Of a stretch of DNA of 64,000 bases, positions 9,791-18,539 are shown in pieces (the stretch's first letter is position 1; each line of letters opens with the position of its first letter). The stretch lies in NCBI GenBank assembly GCA_037968755.1, contig JBBKWB010000160.1, positions 9,317-73,316 of the forward strand, in the 5' to 3' direction. Under the pieces are notes generated by a model. That model was given only the letters and a program-made list of their open reading frames with translations, had not been told where the DNA came from and did no database searches. Source of the stretch: Woeseia sp037968755. GTDB lineage: Bacteria; Pseudomonadota; Gammaproteobacteria; Steroidobacterales; Woeseiaceae. The position numbers were made by a program, and so were the translations under genes.

Positions 9791-9863
9791 TTCCCGGCCT
9801 CCGAAACAGCATGGGCGATGCCAAACTTTAGCACGCCACCTGCGCTCCGAGCATCCGCCAAAA

Positions 9864-10022
9864 AAACCGGGGACAGTTACCGGTTTTCCAGTGTTCGATC
9901 TAGAACATCGAAGGTAGCCCGCATGCGGGAGCGTCAGCGAATCCAGTTGCACCCGCCCCAGCCCGCACTGTGGATCCGCATCGGGCGCGGACAAATATTA
10001 ATCGGTAACTGTCCCTGGTTTT
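9864..10022. repeat. 159-bp repeat element, copy 1 (GGGGACAGTTACCGG family)
   Basis: The element begins AAACCGGGGACAGTTACCG and ends CGGTAACTGTCCCTGGTTTT, giving about 19-bp terminal inverted repeats. Its interior is clearly homologous to copy 2 at 10040-10198 (shared 'CCGGTTTTCCAGTGTTC', 'GAGCGTCAGC' and 'CCAGT' blocks). It has no coding potential. The end sequences resemble non-autonomous palindromic elements common in gammaproteobacteria and thought to be moved by REP-associated transposases; that link is inference. Confidence 0.85.
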
Positions 10023-10039
10023 CTTTCGAAGCACTCGGA

Positions 10040-10198
10040 AAACCGGGGACAGTGACCGGTTTTCCAGTGTTCACTCTAGATCTTCGAAAGTAGCCGGCAT
10101 TCCCGAGCGTCAGCCAAACCAGTAACACCTGCCCAAGCCGGCGCCGTAAATCCGTGCCAGGCGCTGATTAAAATAAATCGGTAACTGTCCCCGGTTTT
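10040..10198. repeat. 159-bp repeat element, copy 2
   Basis: This copy has exactly the length of copy 1 and lies in direct orientation 176 bp after it. It begins AAACCGGGGACAGTGACCG and ends CGGTAACTGTCCCCGGTTTT. The interior has diverged by scattered substitutions while keeping the terminal inverted repeats, which suggests duplication followed by drift with selection or recent conversion at the ends. Confidence 0.85.
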
Positions 10199-10224
10199 AA
10201 ATCGGTAACTGTCCCCGGTTTTTT
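10199..10224. repeat. Solo end of the 159-bp repeat family
   Basis: A third right-end sequence, AAATCGGTAACTGTCCCCGG followed by a run of T, abuts copy 2 in tandem. It has no partner left end, so it is a half copy or the product of a nested insertion. Confidence 0.8.
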
Positions 10225-10386
10225 GCAGTACCGGGCAATGAGGGCGAGCTACAAGATTCAAATTCAGCATCGGATTCTGGTAGCGGTTGGCTCCGGCCAC
10301 AGATCAGTTGGCCGAAATTCTTCATCTGATGGGGCGTTTCACACTACAATCTGGCGACCCACGGCAAATACCTGCAGGTCGAGCTT

Positions 10387-11169
10387 ATGGCTGATGCATC
10401 AGTTGCATTGGTAACAGGAGGCGCCTCGGGCATCGGCGCCGCAATCGCACGTCGATTTCAGCGCGATGGTTACCGGGTGCATGTTTGCGATGCCGATCTT
10501 GCCGCGATCGAGGCGTTCGCTGTGAGCGATCCTGAGATCGGTGGCAGTATCGCCGATGTTAGCGATGTAGCGGCTGTCGATCGTCTGTTCGATGACGTTA
10601 AAGATCGTTACGGACGACTTGATGTACTCGTCAATAATGCCGGCATCGCGGGTCCTACTGCGGCTGTCGAAGACATTGAACCTGCGGACTGGGATCGGAC
10701 CATCGCTGTGGATCTGAACGGGGTATTTTACTGCACGCGTCGTGCTGTAACGTTGCTGAAGGCGACGGCTGGTGGTTCCATTATTAACATCTCTTCGAAT
10801 GCTGCGTTCTTCGGATTTCCATTGCGTTCGCCGTACACGGCTTGCAAGTGGGCATTGCTCGGGTTGACTAAAACGCTGGCAATGGAGTTGGGCCCGGTAG
10901 GCATCCGCGTCAACGCTATTTGTCCCGGCAGCGTGTCGGGGCCGCGAATCGACCGCGTCATTGACAACGATGCAAAAGAGCGCGGCATGACAAGCGAGCA
11001 GATACGCAACATTTACGCACGGCAAAGTTCAATGCGAGTGTTTGTTAGTGCGGAAGAGGTCGCGGGGCTTGCAGGATTCCTGGCGTCCAGTGAGGGACGC
11101 AGCATCTCTGGCCAGGCCATCGGCCTGGACGGACACACAGAATCCCTGTCGAACTGGCTCGATAACTGA
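10387..11169 (+). CDS. Short-chain dehydrogenase/reductase (SDR)
   Basis: A classical 260-residue SDR, cytosolic and NAD(P)-dependent. The cofactor loop TGGASGIG is at residues 10-17, 'DVLVNNAGIAG' carries the NNAG motif, and the active site is Ser in 'NISSNAA' with 'YTACK' giving the Tyr-x-x-x-Lys pair. An Asp at the end of strand 2 ('HVCDADLAAIEAFA') favours NAD over NADP. Substrate is unknown; relatives oxidise hydroxyacyl, sugar or carnitine-like alcohols. It is the first of four closely spaced genes (SDR, quinone-reductase-like, carboxylesterase, BCCT transporter), so it probably acts on an imported, ester-containing substrate. An AGGTCGAG sequence precedes the ATG. Confidence 0.92.
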   Translation: MADASVALVTGGASGIGAAIARRFQRDGYRVHVCDADLAAIEAFAVSDPEIGGSIADVSDVAAVDRLFDDVKDRYGRLDVLVNNAGIAGPTAAVEDIEPADWDRTIAVDLNGVFYCTRRAVTLLKATAGGSIINISSNAAFFGFPLRSPYTACKWALLGLTKTLAMELGPVGIRVNAICPGSVSGPRIDRVIDNDAKERGMTSEQIRNIYARQSSMRVFVSAEEVAGLAGFLASSEGRSISGQAIGLDGHTESLSNWLDN

Positions 11170-11186
11170 ATGGACGGAAAATAATA

Positions 11187-12173
11187 ATGAAAGCAGCATG
11201 GTTTGAGCAGTTCGGTAAAGCCGCGGAGGTTTTGAAAACCGGCTCGCAGCCTGATCCTGTAGCGGGCAGCGGTGAAGTATTGGTGCGCATGCATGCCAGC
11301 GGGGTGAATCCATCCGATGTTAAAAAGCGTGCAGGATCCTTTCCAAACTTGCTGGATGATGGGCTGGTCATTCCGCACAGCGATGGTGCGGGCATTATCG
11401 AAGCCGTCGGCGATGGAGTTCCTGCAGGCCGCATTGGCGAGCGCGTCTGGGTTTACCAGGCGCAGTACGCGCGGCGCTTCGGCACCGCTGCGGAGCTGGT
11501 CGCGATCGACAGTCAGCGTGCACCGGCCTTGCCTGAAGCCGCCAGTTTCGAGGTCGGCGCCTGTCTTGGTATCCCGGCGATGACGGCGCATCGCTGTGTT
11601 TTTGGCGACGGTCCTGTCAACGACAAAACCGTATTAATTACTGGTGGCGCTGGCCGGGTTGGCTACTACGCTATCCAGTGGGCACATCGCGCGGGCGCAA
11701 AAGTGATAACCACAGCAAGTTCAGCGGAGGACGAGGCAGCTTGCCAAGAGGTCGGCGCTGATGCAGTAGTCAATCATCGCAAGGCGGACTGGTCAGCGGG
11801 CGTACTCGATGCAAATGACGGTAAGCCGGTCGACCGGGTTATTGATGTCGAGTTTGGAGCGAACTTGCCCGAGGTTCTTAAGCTTATTCGTACAGGTGGC
11901 GTCATCTCCACTTACTCTTCTACGCAGGTAAGCCAGCCAAGCTTGCCGTTCTTCCAGATGATGTACCTGGACCTGACGGTGCACACGGTGATCGTTTACG
12001 CGATGCCCGAACACGCGAAAACGGATGCCATCAAAGACATCAATGGTGCACTGGCTGATGGCAGTTTTCGGCATCGCGTAGCACACGTTCTGCCGTTCGC
12101 CAAGGTCGCACGTAGCCATGAACTGATTGAATCCGGCGGCTTTCGTGGTTGCGTAGTTCTTGATCTAGCGTGA
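11187..12173 (+). CDS. Zinc-independent MDR-family reductase (quinone oxidoreductase type)
   Basis: A 328-residue medium-chain reductase. The N-terminal GroES-like domain includes 'GEVLVRMHASGVNPSDVKKR', the Asn-Pro signature of quinone-oxidoreductase members that lack the catalytic zinc. The Rossmann domain has 'VLITGGAGRVGYYAIQWAHR', a variant of the family AxxGxVG loop, followed by 'AGAKVITTASS', which suggests NADPH use. No structural-zinc cysteine cluster is seen. It follows the SDR gene by 17 bases and its TGA overlaps the GTG start of the esterase, placing it in the same operon. The substrate is probably an enone or quinone; unassigned. Confidence 0.9.
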   Translation: MKAAWFEQFGKAAEVLKTGSQPDPVAGSGEVLVRMHASGVNPSDVKKRAGSFPNLLDDGLVIPHSDGAGIIEAVGDGVPAGRIGERVWVYQAQYARRFGTAAELVAIDSQRAPALPEAASFEVGACLGIPAMTAHRCVFGDGPVNDKTVLITGGAGRVGYYAIQWAHRAGAKVITTASSAEDEAACQEVGADAVVNHRKADWSAGVLDANDGKPVDRVIDVEFGANLPEVLKLIRTGGVISTYSSTQVSQPSLPFFQMMYLDLTVHTVIVYAMPEHAKTDAIKDINGALADGSFRHRVAHVLPFAKVARSHELIESGGFRGCVVLDLA

Positions 12174-13714
12174 CGCGGGCGCGATCTCTGCTGCTGTTAG
12201 TGTTTGTCGCGGGCTGGATGACTGCCTGCGTTGATGAACGTGCGCCCGCCGTTGATGTTGGCGAGGCCGTTTACACTGGCACCTGGCAGCACAATGGCGA
12301 AGTTGCGGCTTTCCTCGGTGTGCCGTTTGCCCAACCGCCCAACGGTGTATTGCGCTGGCAGCCACCGAAGCCACTGATGAATAGCCAGGACCGCACGTTG
12401 ACTTCGTTCGCGCCTGCTTGCATGCAGGGTGACCACATGGTGGCCTGGTATCGCGACCTGATCACACAGTTCGGCGGCGATGTCAGCAGCTTTCTTGTCC
12501 CTGAATTCAGTGAAGACTGCCTTTACCTGAACATTTGGTCACCCGCGCCAGGCAAAGCCGCAAAATTGCCAGTAATGGTCTGGATCCACGGCGGCGGTCA
12601 TAGGGGCGGCTGGGCTTATGAGCCGAACTATATAGGCGATGAGTTGGCGCGGCGTGATGTTGTCGTTGTTTCAATTGCCTATCGGCTTGATGTCTTCGGC
12701 TTTTTCTCGCACCCGGATTTGCCTGAATCCAACTTCGGTTTGCTCGATCAGATTGCCGCGCTTCAGTGGGTGCAAAAGCATATTGGCCAGTTTGGTGGCG
12801 ATCCAACTAACGTTACGGTGTTTGGCGAGTCGGCCGGTGCGGCATCTGCCGGCTACCTGCTGACCTCGCCCAAAGCACGCGGTCTGTTCCAGCGGCTTAT
12901 TCACCAGAGTGCTGGTTATGAGTTCGTACATCGGGACAGGCGTAGCGACTTTCTTGAGGCCGGCGTCGAGCTCGCAAAGCGTGTGCTGCCCAGTGATTCA
13001 AACGGCAGCATCGACGAATTACGTAACGCGCCACCCGGTGACGTTCTGCAGGCAGCGAAACAAATCTTCGCCAGCTACCAGCCAGATGCTGTGGTCGATG
13101 GCGACACATTACTCGAGCCGCCCGTCGACAGCCTGCGCGCCGGCAGACTGATGCCGGTCGATCTGCTCATTGGTAGCAATGCTGACGAATGGAAGATGTA
13201 CCTGGATGCGTCGACTAATACTGCTGACATTGAAAAGTGGTTAACGGTCAGAGAGCTGACTGACGCTGACGAGATCAATGAAGAGCTTGCAGCAGACCGG
13301 GATCTACGGCGTAGCCTGGACCGTCTCGAAACTGCGGAAAACTTCATTTGCCCATCGCTGCTACTGGCGGAACAACTTGCTGCGCTGGGGAAGCAAAGCT
13401 ACATCTATTATTTCGATCGCGTACGCCCTGGCGATTTGTCTGCAGCGATTGGTGCCTATCACGGTGCAGAAATACCGTACGTCTTTAACAAAGTCGATGA
13501 CTGGCTGCCCGCAGCGAATCGAGACCGCGAGCTTGCCGACGCAATGGGGCGATATTGGACGGAATTTGCAAAACGTGGAGAGCCAGTTGCGGCGGGGTAT
13601 GCTGAGTGGCCGCCGTTTGCAGCCGACAGCGCGATGACCCTGCGTATCGGCAACGAGATTCACGCGATCGAACACCCGGAACGAAGATTGTGCAACTTGT
13701 TGCCTGCGCCATGA
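12170..13714 (+). CDS. Type-B carboxylesterase lipoprotein
   Basis: A 514-residue alpha/beta-hydrolase of the carboxylesterase/cholinesterase family. It starts at GTG (12170) overlapping the previous stop as GTGA. A signal sequence ends in 'WMTAC', a likely lipobox, so the enzyme is exported and perhaps membrane-anchored. Visible signatures are 'LGVPFAQPP', 'EDCLYLNIWSP', the nucleophile elbow GESAGA, a candidate acidic residue in 'IGSNADEWKMY', and the catalytic His in 'AYHGAEIPYVF'. The full family core is present. It hydrolyses carboxylic esters outside the cytoplasm, and its neighbour is a BCCT uptake carrier, which suggests release and import of an ester-linked compatible solute or related compound. 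Confidence 0.92.
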   Translation: MTRARSLLLLVFVAGWMTACVDERAPAVDVGEAVYTGTWQHNGEVAAFLGVPFAQPPNGVLRWQPPKPLMNSQDRTLTSFAPACMQGDHMVAWYRDLITQFGGDVSSFLVPEFSEDCLYLNIWSPAPGKAAKLPVMVWIHGGGHRGGWAYEPNYIGDELARRDVVVVSIAYRLDVFGFFSHPDLPESNFGLLDQIAALQWVQKHIGQFGGDPTNVTVFGESAGAASAGYLLTSPKARGLFQRLIHQSAGYEFVHRDRRSDFLEAGVELAKRVLPSDSNGSIDELRNAPPGDVLQAAKQIFASYQPDAVVDGDTLLEPPVDSLRAGRLMPVDLLIGSNADEWKMYLDASTNTADIEKWLTVRELTDADEINEELAADRDLRRSLDRLETAENFICPSLLLAEQLAALGKQSYIYYFDRVRPGDLSAAIGAYHGAEIPYVFNKVDDWLPAANRDRELADAMGRYWTEFAKRGEPVAAGYAEWPPFAADSAMTLRIGNEIHAIEHPERRLCNLLPAP

Positions 13715-13728
13715 CCGGAGACTGAAGC

Positions 13729-15252
13729 ATGTCCGAACCTGAACCCGCCGGTCAGCCGACAATCGACTGGACACTGTTCGCCGCAACCGTATTCGTGGTT
13801 TTGCTGGTCAGCGTGCCGATCGTGCTGGCGCGCGAGCATGCTGCAATCTTCATCACCGCGGCCTACGATGCCATCACCGAACGCTTCAGCGTTGTTTATC
13901 TTCTGTACGGTGCTGGCGTCCTCGGCTTCCTGGTATTTCTTGGCGCCAGCCGTTACGGCAATGTGCTTCTCGGCGATAAAGGCGACCAACCGGAGTTTCC
14001 AACGCGTACCTGGGTATCGATGCTGTTTTGCGCTGGTGTCGGCGCCGGGTTGTTGTATTGGGCTGTGATCGAATGGGCCTACTACATACAGGCGCCGCCG
14101 TTCGGTCTTGAACCCGGCTCAACAGCGGCGATCGAGTGGTCAGCAAGCTATGGGCTGTTTCACTGGGGCGTGACGGGTTGGGCGTTGTTCTGCTTGCCCA
14201 CGCTTGCCATTGCTTACCCGTACTATGTCCGCAAAATTCCCTACCTGCGACTGAGTACCGCCTGCATTGCGTACCTGCCGAATGGAGTGAACAGTCGTCG
14301 TGGGCGTGTCATTGATTTCCTGTACATGCTGAACCTGATCGGTGGCACTGGTACATCACTCGGCCTGTCGACGCCCATGATCGCAGCGAGCTTCGCAGCG
14401 CTGACAGGTTTGGAGCATAACTTCGTGCTGGAAGTCATCATGGTGCTGTTCTGCATCGCCATTTTCGGCAGCAGCGCCTATATCGGTTTGCAAGCCGGGT
14501 TTCGACGCTTAGCTGACTGGAATATGCTGATCGCGTTCGCGTTGTTGCTGTTCGTGCTCGCGGTGGGTCCTACTGTATTCATTCTTAAGATGGGGCTGAA
14601 CAGCATCGGCCTCGTTTTGCAGAACTTTATTCGCCTGAATACCTGGACCGACCCAATCGAAAATGCCGGCTTCGTCGAGAGCTGGACGGTGTTCTACTGG
14701 GCGTGGTGGATTGCTTACGGACCGTTTGTCGGCATATTCGTTACGCGAATTTCCCGCGGTCGGACCATACGCCAGGTTATTGCGGGCATGTTGGTGTTTG
14801 GTAGTCTCGGCGCTGCTGCGTTCTTCATTATTTTCGGCAACTACGCACTGCATCTCGAATTGTCAGAAGTGTTGTCTGTGACCTCGCTAATTAAAGAATC
14901 GGGAGAAGCGGCGGCTATTGCCGCGGTGTTCGCGACCTTACCGTTAGGCAAGCTGGCACTCGCCGCGTTCTTTGTGGTCTCGGTGATTTTCCTGGCGACG
15001 ACCTACGATTCGGCGTCTTACACCCTGGCCTCAGTTTCAACGCGTGAGCTCAAGGCCGGTGAAAACCCCGTGCGCTGGAGCCGCGTGTTCTGGGCCTGCG
15101 CGCTTGGTGTATTGCCTATTACCTTGATGTTTGTCGACGGCGGGTTGCGGGTAGTGTTGTCGGCAACGATCGTCGTTTCGCTGCCGTTGTTATTTGTCGG
15201 CCTTGTCATGTGCATGTCCTTGCTAAAAATGCTGCGCGAGGATCACGGCTAA
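13729..15252 (+). CDS. BCCT-family transporter (betaine/choline/carnitine type)
   Basis: A 507-residue inner-membrane carrier with about 12 transmembrane helices. The family signature region 'WTVFYWAWWIAYGPFVGIFV' followed by 'TRISRGRTIRQ' matches TM8 and the following loop of BetP/BetT/CaiT. An earlier segment 'GVGAGLLYWAVIEWAYY' is the expected TM3 substrate-site helix. There is no long C-terminal osmosensing tail; the protein stops soon after the last helix. It follows the carboxylesterase by 14 bases with a GGAG Shine-Dalgarno and ends the four-gene run. The substrate is likely a quaternary ammonium or related zwitterion, energised by Na+ or H+. Confidence 0.93.
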   Translation: MSEPEPAGQPTIDWTLFAATVFVVLLVSVPIVLAREHAAIFITAAYDAITERFSVVYLLYGAGVLGFLVFLGASRYGNVLLGDKGDQPEFPTRTWVSMLFCAGVGAGLLYWAVIEWAYYIQAPPFGLEPGSTAAIEWSASYGLFHWGVTGWALFCLPTLAIAYPYYVRKIPYLRLSTACIAYLPNGVNSRRGRVIDFLYMLNLIGGTGTSLGLSTPMIAASFAALTGLEHNFVLEVIMVLFCIAIFGSSAYIGLQAGFRRLADWNMLIAFALLLFVLAVGPTVFILKMGLNSIGLVLQNFIRLNTWTDPIENAGFVESWTVFYWAWWIAYGPFVGIFVTRISRGRTIRQVIAGMLVFGSLGAAAFFIIFGNYALHLELSEVLSVTSLIKESGEAAAIAAVFATLPLGKLALAAFFVVSVIFLATTYDSASYTLASVSTRELKAGENPVRWSRVFWACALGVLPITLMFVDGGLRVVLSATIVVSLPLLFVGLVMCMSLLKMLREDHG

Positions 15253-15303
15253 GGCAGGCTATTGGACTGTGAGCCGGTCATAGGATCCAAATGTGTTTGC
15301 CGA

Positions 15304-15335
15304 GAACTCTTTCAGAGTTCCGTTAATAACTTTTT
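15304..15335 (+). terminator. Possible weak terminator after the BCCT gene
   Basis: A perfect 7-bp hairpin, GAACTCT-TTC-AGAGTTC (15304-15320), lies 50 bases after the stop. A T-run begins about 10 bases later at 15331. The gap makes it a poor intrinsic terminator, so the call is tentative. Confidence 0.35.
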
Positions 15336-15542
15336 ATGTGCGCATGCTCCGGCCTTGCGGCGCCTGATTCTTCGCTAGCTGGTATGCTGATCGAGATTTG
15401 TACGGGATGATCGGGGCTATACTCTCGGTTGCCGGGCAATGACGATCTGGTCCGTTTCCGGAAATCAGGTCGTAGCGCCGAATTCGCCATAGGCCTTGCC
15501 TGATCACATCCGGCGTTTTGAAACAGCACCAGGGGGTAGCCA

Positions 15543-17192
15543 TTGACGACGATCAAGAACGAAATGCGAACACCACAGCAAATGCTGTTGCATTGGGAGC
15601 GTGAGGCGCCTGACTACATCGTCTTCAACCAACCTATTGATCGAAAGTTTCATGAATTTAGCTGGCGCGATGCTGTTGCTCAGGCAAGGCGCATCGCAAA
15701 CGGACTACATGATCTTGGGCTGCAACCCGGTGATCGAGTGGCCATCCTTTCGAAGAACTGCGCCGAATGGTTTATCGCCGATTTCGCAATCATGCTTGGC
15801 GGTTTCGTTAGTGTTCCTGTTTACAGTACGGCCAATGCGGACACGCTAGGCTATGTTTTGCGCCACAGCGAGTGCCGCGCACTGTTCGCAGGCAAACTGG
15901 ATGCGACTGCAAACCTGGCGGAGGCCGTACCGGCCGAGTGCCCGATTATTGGATTTCCGTATCCGGGTGGTTTGGAATCGCAACACCACTGGGCCGATTG
16001 GCTGACGCAGCATGCGCCGCTAACCGCAGTTCACGTGCCATTGCTGGACGACGTGATGACCATCCTTTATACCTCCGGCTCTACTGGCAAGCCGAAAGGT
16101 GCTGTGCACACATACCGCAGTTACGCACACGCGGGCACCAATCTCGGCACGATGCTGGGGTGCGGGCCCGACATGCGTTGCCTGTCATACCTGCCATTGG
16201 CGCATTGCACTGAACGTGCCTACGTGGAAGCCGCGCTCCTTTATCACAACACGCACATCTGGTTTTCCGAGTCGCTGGAGACATTCTTTGACGACCTGCG
16301 GATTGCACGTCCAGTGGCCTTCGGTTCCGTGCCGCGGCTGTGGAAGCGCTTCCAGCTCGGTGTGCTCGAGAAAATGCCGGCGCGCAAACTCGATGTGCTG
16401 CGCCGTTTGCCGATTATCCGCGGCATCGTTGGGCGAAAAATTCGCGCGAGCCTGGGGTTGGATGGCGCAAAATGGCTCGGCGGTGGCGCAGCACCTATGT
16501 CGCCTGCAATGCTGGAGTGGTGGGATTCGCTCGGCATGCCAATTAACGAAGGCTGGGGCATGACCGAAACGTTTGCTTGTGGCACCTCAACTGCAATAGG
16601 CAAGCAGCCGCGTATCGGCACAATAGGCAAGCCGCAGACCGGGGTCGAGATCCGAATTAGCGACGAAGGCGAAATACTGATCCGCTGTGACAGCCTGATG
16701 CGCGAGTACTACAAAGAACCGGAGCAGACAGCCGAGGCATTCGTCGATGGCTTCCTGCGTACGGGCGATCGAGGCGAGATTGATGCGGATGGCTACGTAC
16801 GCATCACCGGCAGGGCGAAGGAAATTTTCAAGACGGCCAAAGGTAAGTACGTAGCGCCGGCACCGATCGAGGCATTGCTTAGCCAGAACCGCTGGCTGGA
16901 GCAGGTGTGTATCGTCGGTCTGGGATTGACGCAACCAGTAGCACTACTGCAGCTCGCCCCGGGCGCAACCGACCATGCAACCGTCAAGGCAGACCTGGAA
17001 GCGACACTCGCCCAGGTAAACAATAGTCTCGAATCTCACGAGCGCCTGCATGCACTAATTGTGGTGAAAGACGAATGGACGCCGGAGAACGGTATTATGA
17101 CTCCGACTCAGAAAATCAAACGTCACGAAGTAGAAAAGCGCTATCGAGCATTGTGCGAGAACGCCGAACGCGGCGTTAGCTGGGAGTCGTAA
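15543..17192 (+). CDS. AMP-binding fatty acyl-CoA synthetase
   Basis: A 549-residue adenylate-forming enzyme that activates a carboxylic acid to acyl-AMP and then acyl-CoA. The A3 phosphate loop is 'LYTSGSTGKPKGAVHTY', the A5 motif is 'GWGMTET', the A7 Asp is in 'RTGDRGEIDADGYVRITGR', and the C-terminal 'AKGKYVAPAPIE' with 'TPTQKIKR' carries the catalytic Lys. The pattern resembles long-chain acyl-CoA synthetases (FAA/FadD15-like). The start is TTG at 15543, six bases after an AGGGGG Shine-Dalgarno; an ATG at 15564 is the alternative. It is separated from the BCCT gene by 290 bases, so is probably its own unit. A repeat hairpin begins 4 bases after the stop. Confidence 0.9.
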   Translation: MTTIKNEMRTPQQMLLHWEREAPDYIVFNQPIDRKFHEFSWRDAVAQARRIANGLHDLGLQPGDRVAILSKNCAEWFIADFAIMLGGFVSVPVYSTANADTLGYVLRHSECRALFAGKLDATANLAEAVPAECPIIGFPYPGGLESQHHWADWLTQHAPLTAVHVPLLDDVMTILYTSGSTGKPKGAVHTYRSYAHAGTNLGTMLGCGPDMRCLSYLPLAHCTERAYVEAALLYHNTHIWFSESLETFFDDLRIARPVAFGSVPRLWKRFQLGVLEKMPARKLDVLRRLPIIRGIVGRKIRASLGLDGAKWLGGGAAPMSPAMLEWWDSLGMPINEGWGMTETFACGTSTAIGKQPRIGTIGKPQTGVEIRISDEGEILIRCDSLMREYYKEPEQTAEAFVDGFLRTGDRGEIDADGYVRITGRAKEIFKTAKGKYVAPAPIEALLSQNRWLEQVCIVGLGLTQPVALLQLAPGATDHATVKADLEATLAQVNNSLESHERLHALIVVKDEWTPENGIMTPTQKIKRHEVEKRYRALCENAERGVSWES

Positions 17193-17195
17193 GCA

Positions 17196-17284
17196 AGAAA
17201 TAGGGGACAGTTACCGGTTTTTCAGGCGCGCGAGTTTCTGCGGGTCTGCGCTATTTGAAAAACCGGTAACTGTCCCCTATTTCT
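17196..17284. repeat. Palindromic repeat with 29-bp perfect inverted arms (GGGGACAGTTACCGG family)
   Basis: The arms at 17196-17224 and 17256-17284 are perfect inverted repeats of 29 bases around a 31-base loop. Each arm contains the core GGGGACAGTTACCGGTTTTT or its complement, the same core as the elements at 9864-10224. It lies just after the acyl-CoA ligase stop and would form a very stable RNA hairpin, so it may also end or stabilise that transcript. Confidence 0.9.
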
Positions 17285-17312
17285 GAAAAACCGGTAACTG
17301 TCCCCCATTTCT
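17284..17312. repeat. Extra solo arm of the palindromic repeat
   Basis: A third arm copies the right arm of the preceding element with a single T-to-C change and shares its first base with it. The arrangement (pair plus solo end) mirrors the one at 10040-10224. Confidence 0.85.
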
Positions 17313-17340
17313 CTCCGCTATTTTGAAGGCAGGAATCAAT

Positions 17341-18462
17341 ATGAAGATCGATCCATTCGGCGTCGAAATATGGATGAACGAATACGAGTTGAAGTGCGAC
17401 TACAATCTCGCTGAAACCTGCGTGGACAGCATTACTGTTGCTGAGCTACTCGATATTTGTCAGCAACCGGCAGACGCGCTTGAATCATTGCGTTCGCTGC
17501 GATTGGGCTACGGTGATATCCAAGGTAGCGAGCGTTTGCGCAATGCGATTGCGGCGCTGTACGAGAAGCAGTCTTTAGAGAATACGCTGGTAACGCATGG
17601 CACGATCGGCGCCAATTCCCTGGTGCACCAGACGCTCGTCTCGAGCGGCGATCACGTTGTCGCCGTTGTGCCTACTTACCAACAGCATTACTCCATTCCT
17701 GAGAGTATCGGCGCGGACGTTCAGCAATTGGCGTTGAGATCGGACAACGGGTTCTTGCCCGATATAGACCAACTCAAGTCGCTGGTGAGCCGGGACACGA
17801 AGCTCATCGCTATCACTAACCCCAATAATCCGACCGGCAGTCTTATCGACGAGAAGCTACTGACAGAGATCGCGGATATTGCCCGCGGTGTCGGCGCATG
17901 GGTGCTCTGCGACGAGGTGTATCGTGGCATTAATCAAACCGGGACCGGTACTTCAGCGTCGATAGCCGATGTCTACGAGAAGGGCATTAGCACCGGCGGC
18001 ATGTCGAAAGCGTTCTCATTAGCTGGTTTGCGGCTTGGCTGGATCGTAGCGCCGCACGAACTGATCGAGGAAGTCATGATTCATCGCGACTACAACACGA
18101 TCTCGATCGGCGCGATCAACGACCACCTCGCAGCACTGGCATTAGAGAGTCACGAAGCGATCTTGCGCAGAAGCAGAAGTATTACGCGCACCAACCTCGG
18201 CATTCTTACAGAATGGGTTGATAACGAGCCATTGATCAGCTGGGTACGCCCGCAGTCCGGAACTACCGCCTTACTGAAGTACGATATTGATATTCCGTCG
18301 AGAGAATTCTGCGTTGATCTAATGAACACAACGGGCGTGATGTTCACGCCAGGCTCGGCGATGGGTATGGAGGGCTACGTTCGTATCGGCTTTGGCAATG
18401 GCACAGAAGTCATGAAGGCCGGTTTGCAGCGGGTGTCGGAGTATCTGCGGGCGCACAGATAA
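17341..18462 (+). CDS. Class I/II PLP-dependent aminotransferase
   Basis: A 373-residue fold-type I aminotransferase. Signatures include 'ITNPNNPTGSL' (substrate/PLP loop), 'WVLCDEVYRG' (PLP-contacting Asp and Tyr) and the Schiff-base Lys in 'GGMSKAFSLAGLRLGWI'. The N-terminal 'VEIWMNEYELKCDYNLAETC' resembles the subgroup that includes capreomycidine synthase-like enzymes, so a specialised amino acid is possible. The chosen ATG at 17341 has AGGA six bases upstream; a TTG at 17323 would add six residues and reach close to the repeat arm. It is flanked upstream by the palindromic repeat. Confidence 0.88.
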   Translation: MKIDPFGVEIWMNEYELKCDYNLAETCVDSITVAELLDICQQPADALESLRSLRLGYGDIQGSERLRNAIAALYEKQSLENTLVTHGTIGANSLVHQTLVSSGDHVVAVVPTYQQHYSIPESIGADVQQLALRSDNGFLPDIDQLKSLVSRDTKLIAITNPNNPTGSLIDEKLLTEIADIARGVGAWVLCDEVYRGINQTGTGTSASIADVYEKGISTGGMSKAFSLAGLRLGWIVAPHELIEEVMIHRDYNTISIGAINDHLAALALESHEAILRRSRSITRTNLGILTEWVDNEPLISWVRPQSGTTALLKYDIDIPSREFCVDLMNTTGVMFTPGSAMGMEGYVRIGFGNGTEVMKAGLQRVSEYLRAHR

Positions 18463-18539
18463 CGTATCGTTCCCCGGCATAGCGTCAGATTAGAATAGTC
18501 GCTCACATCAACCAATAGTTTCGGCAGGAGCACAACAGA

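Larger units (their letters stand above)
9791..10386. other. Intergenic region carrying repeat elements
   Basis: About 600 bases between divergent genes. Most of it is occupied by two 159-bp repeat elements and one half copy (separate entries). The remaining 10225-10386 presumably holds the promoter of the SDR operon; no clear -35/-10 pair was picked out. Confidence 0.7.

Noticed and set aside
9791..9994. N-terminal extension of the haem-motif lipoprotein into the repeat region
   Set aside because: Extension reads through the repeat element and precedes a clear lipoprotein signal with a GGAGG Shine-Dalgarno at the inner ATG (9790).
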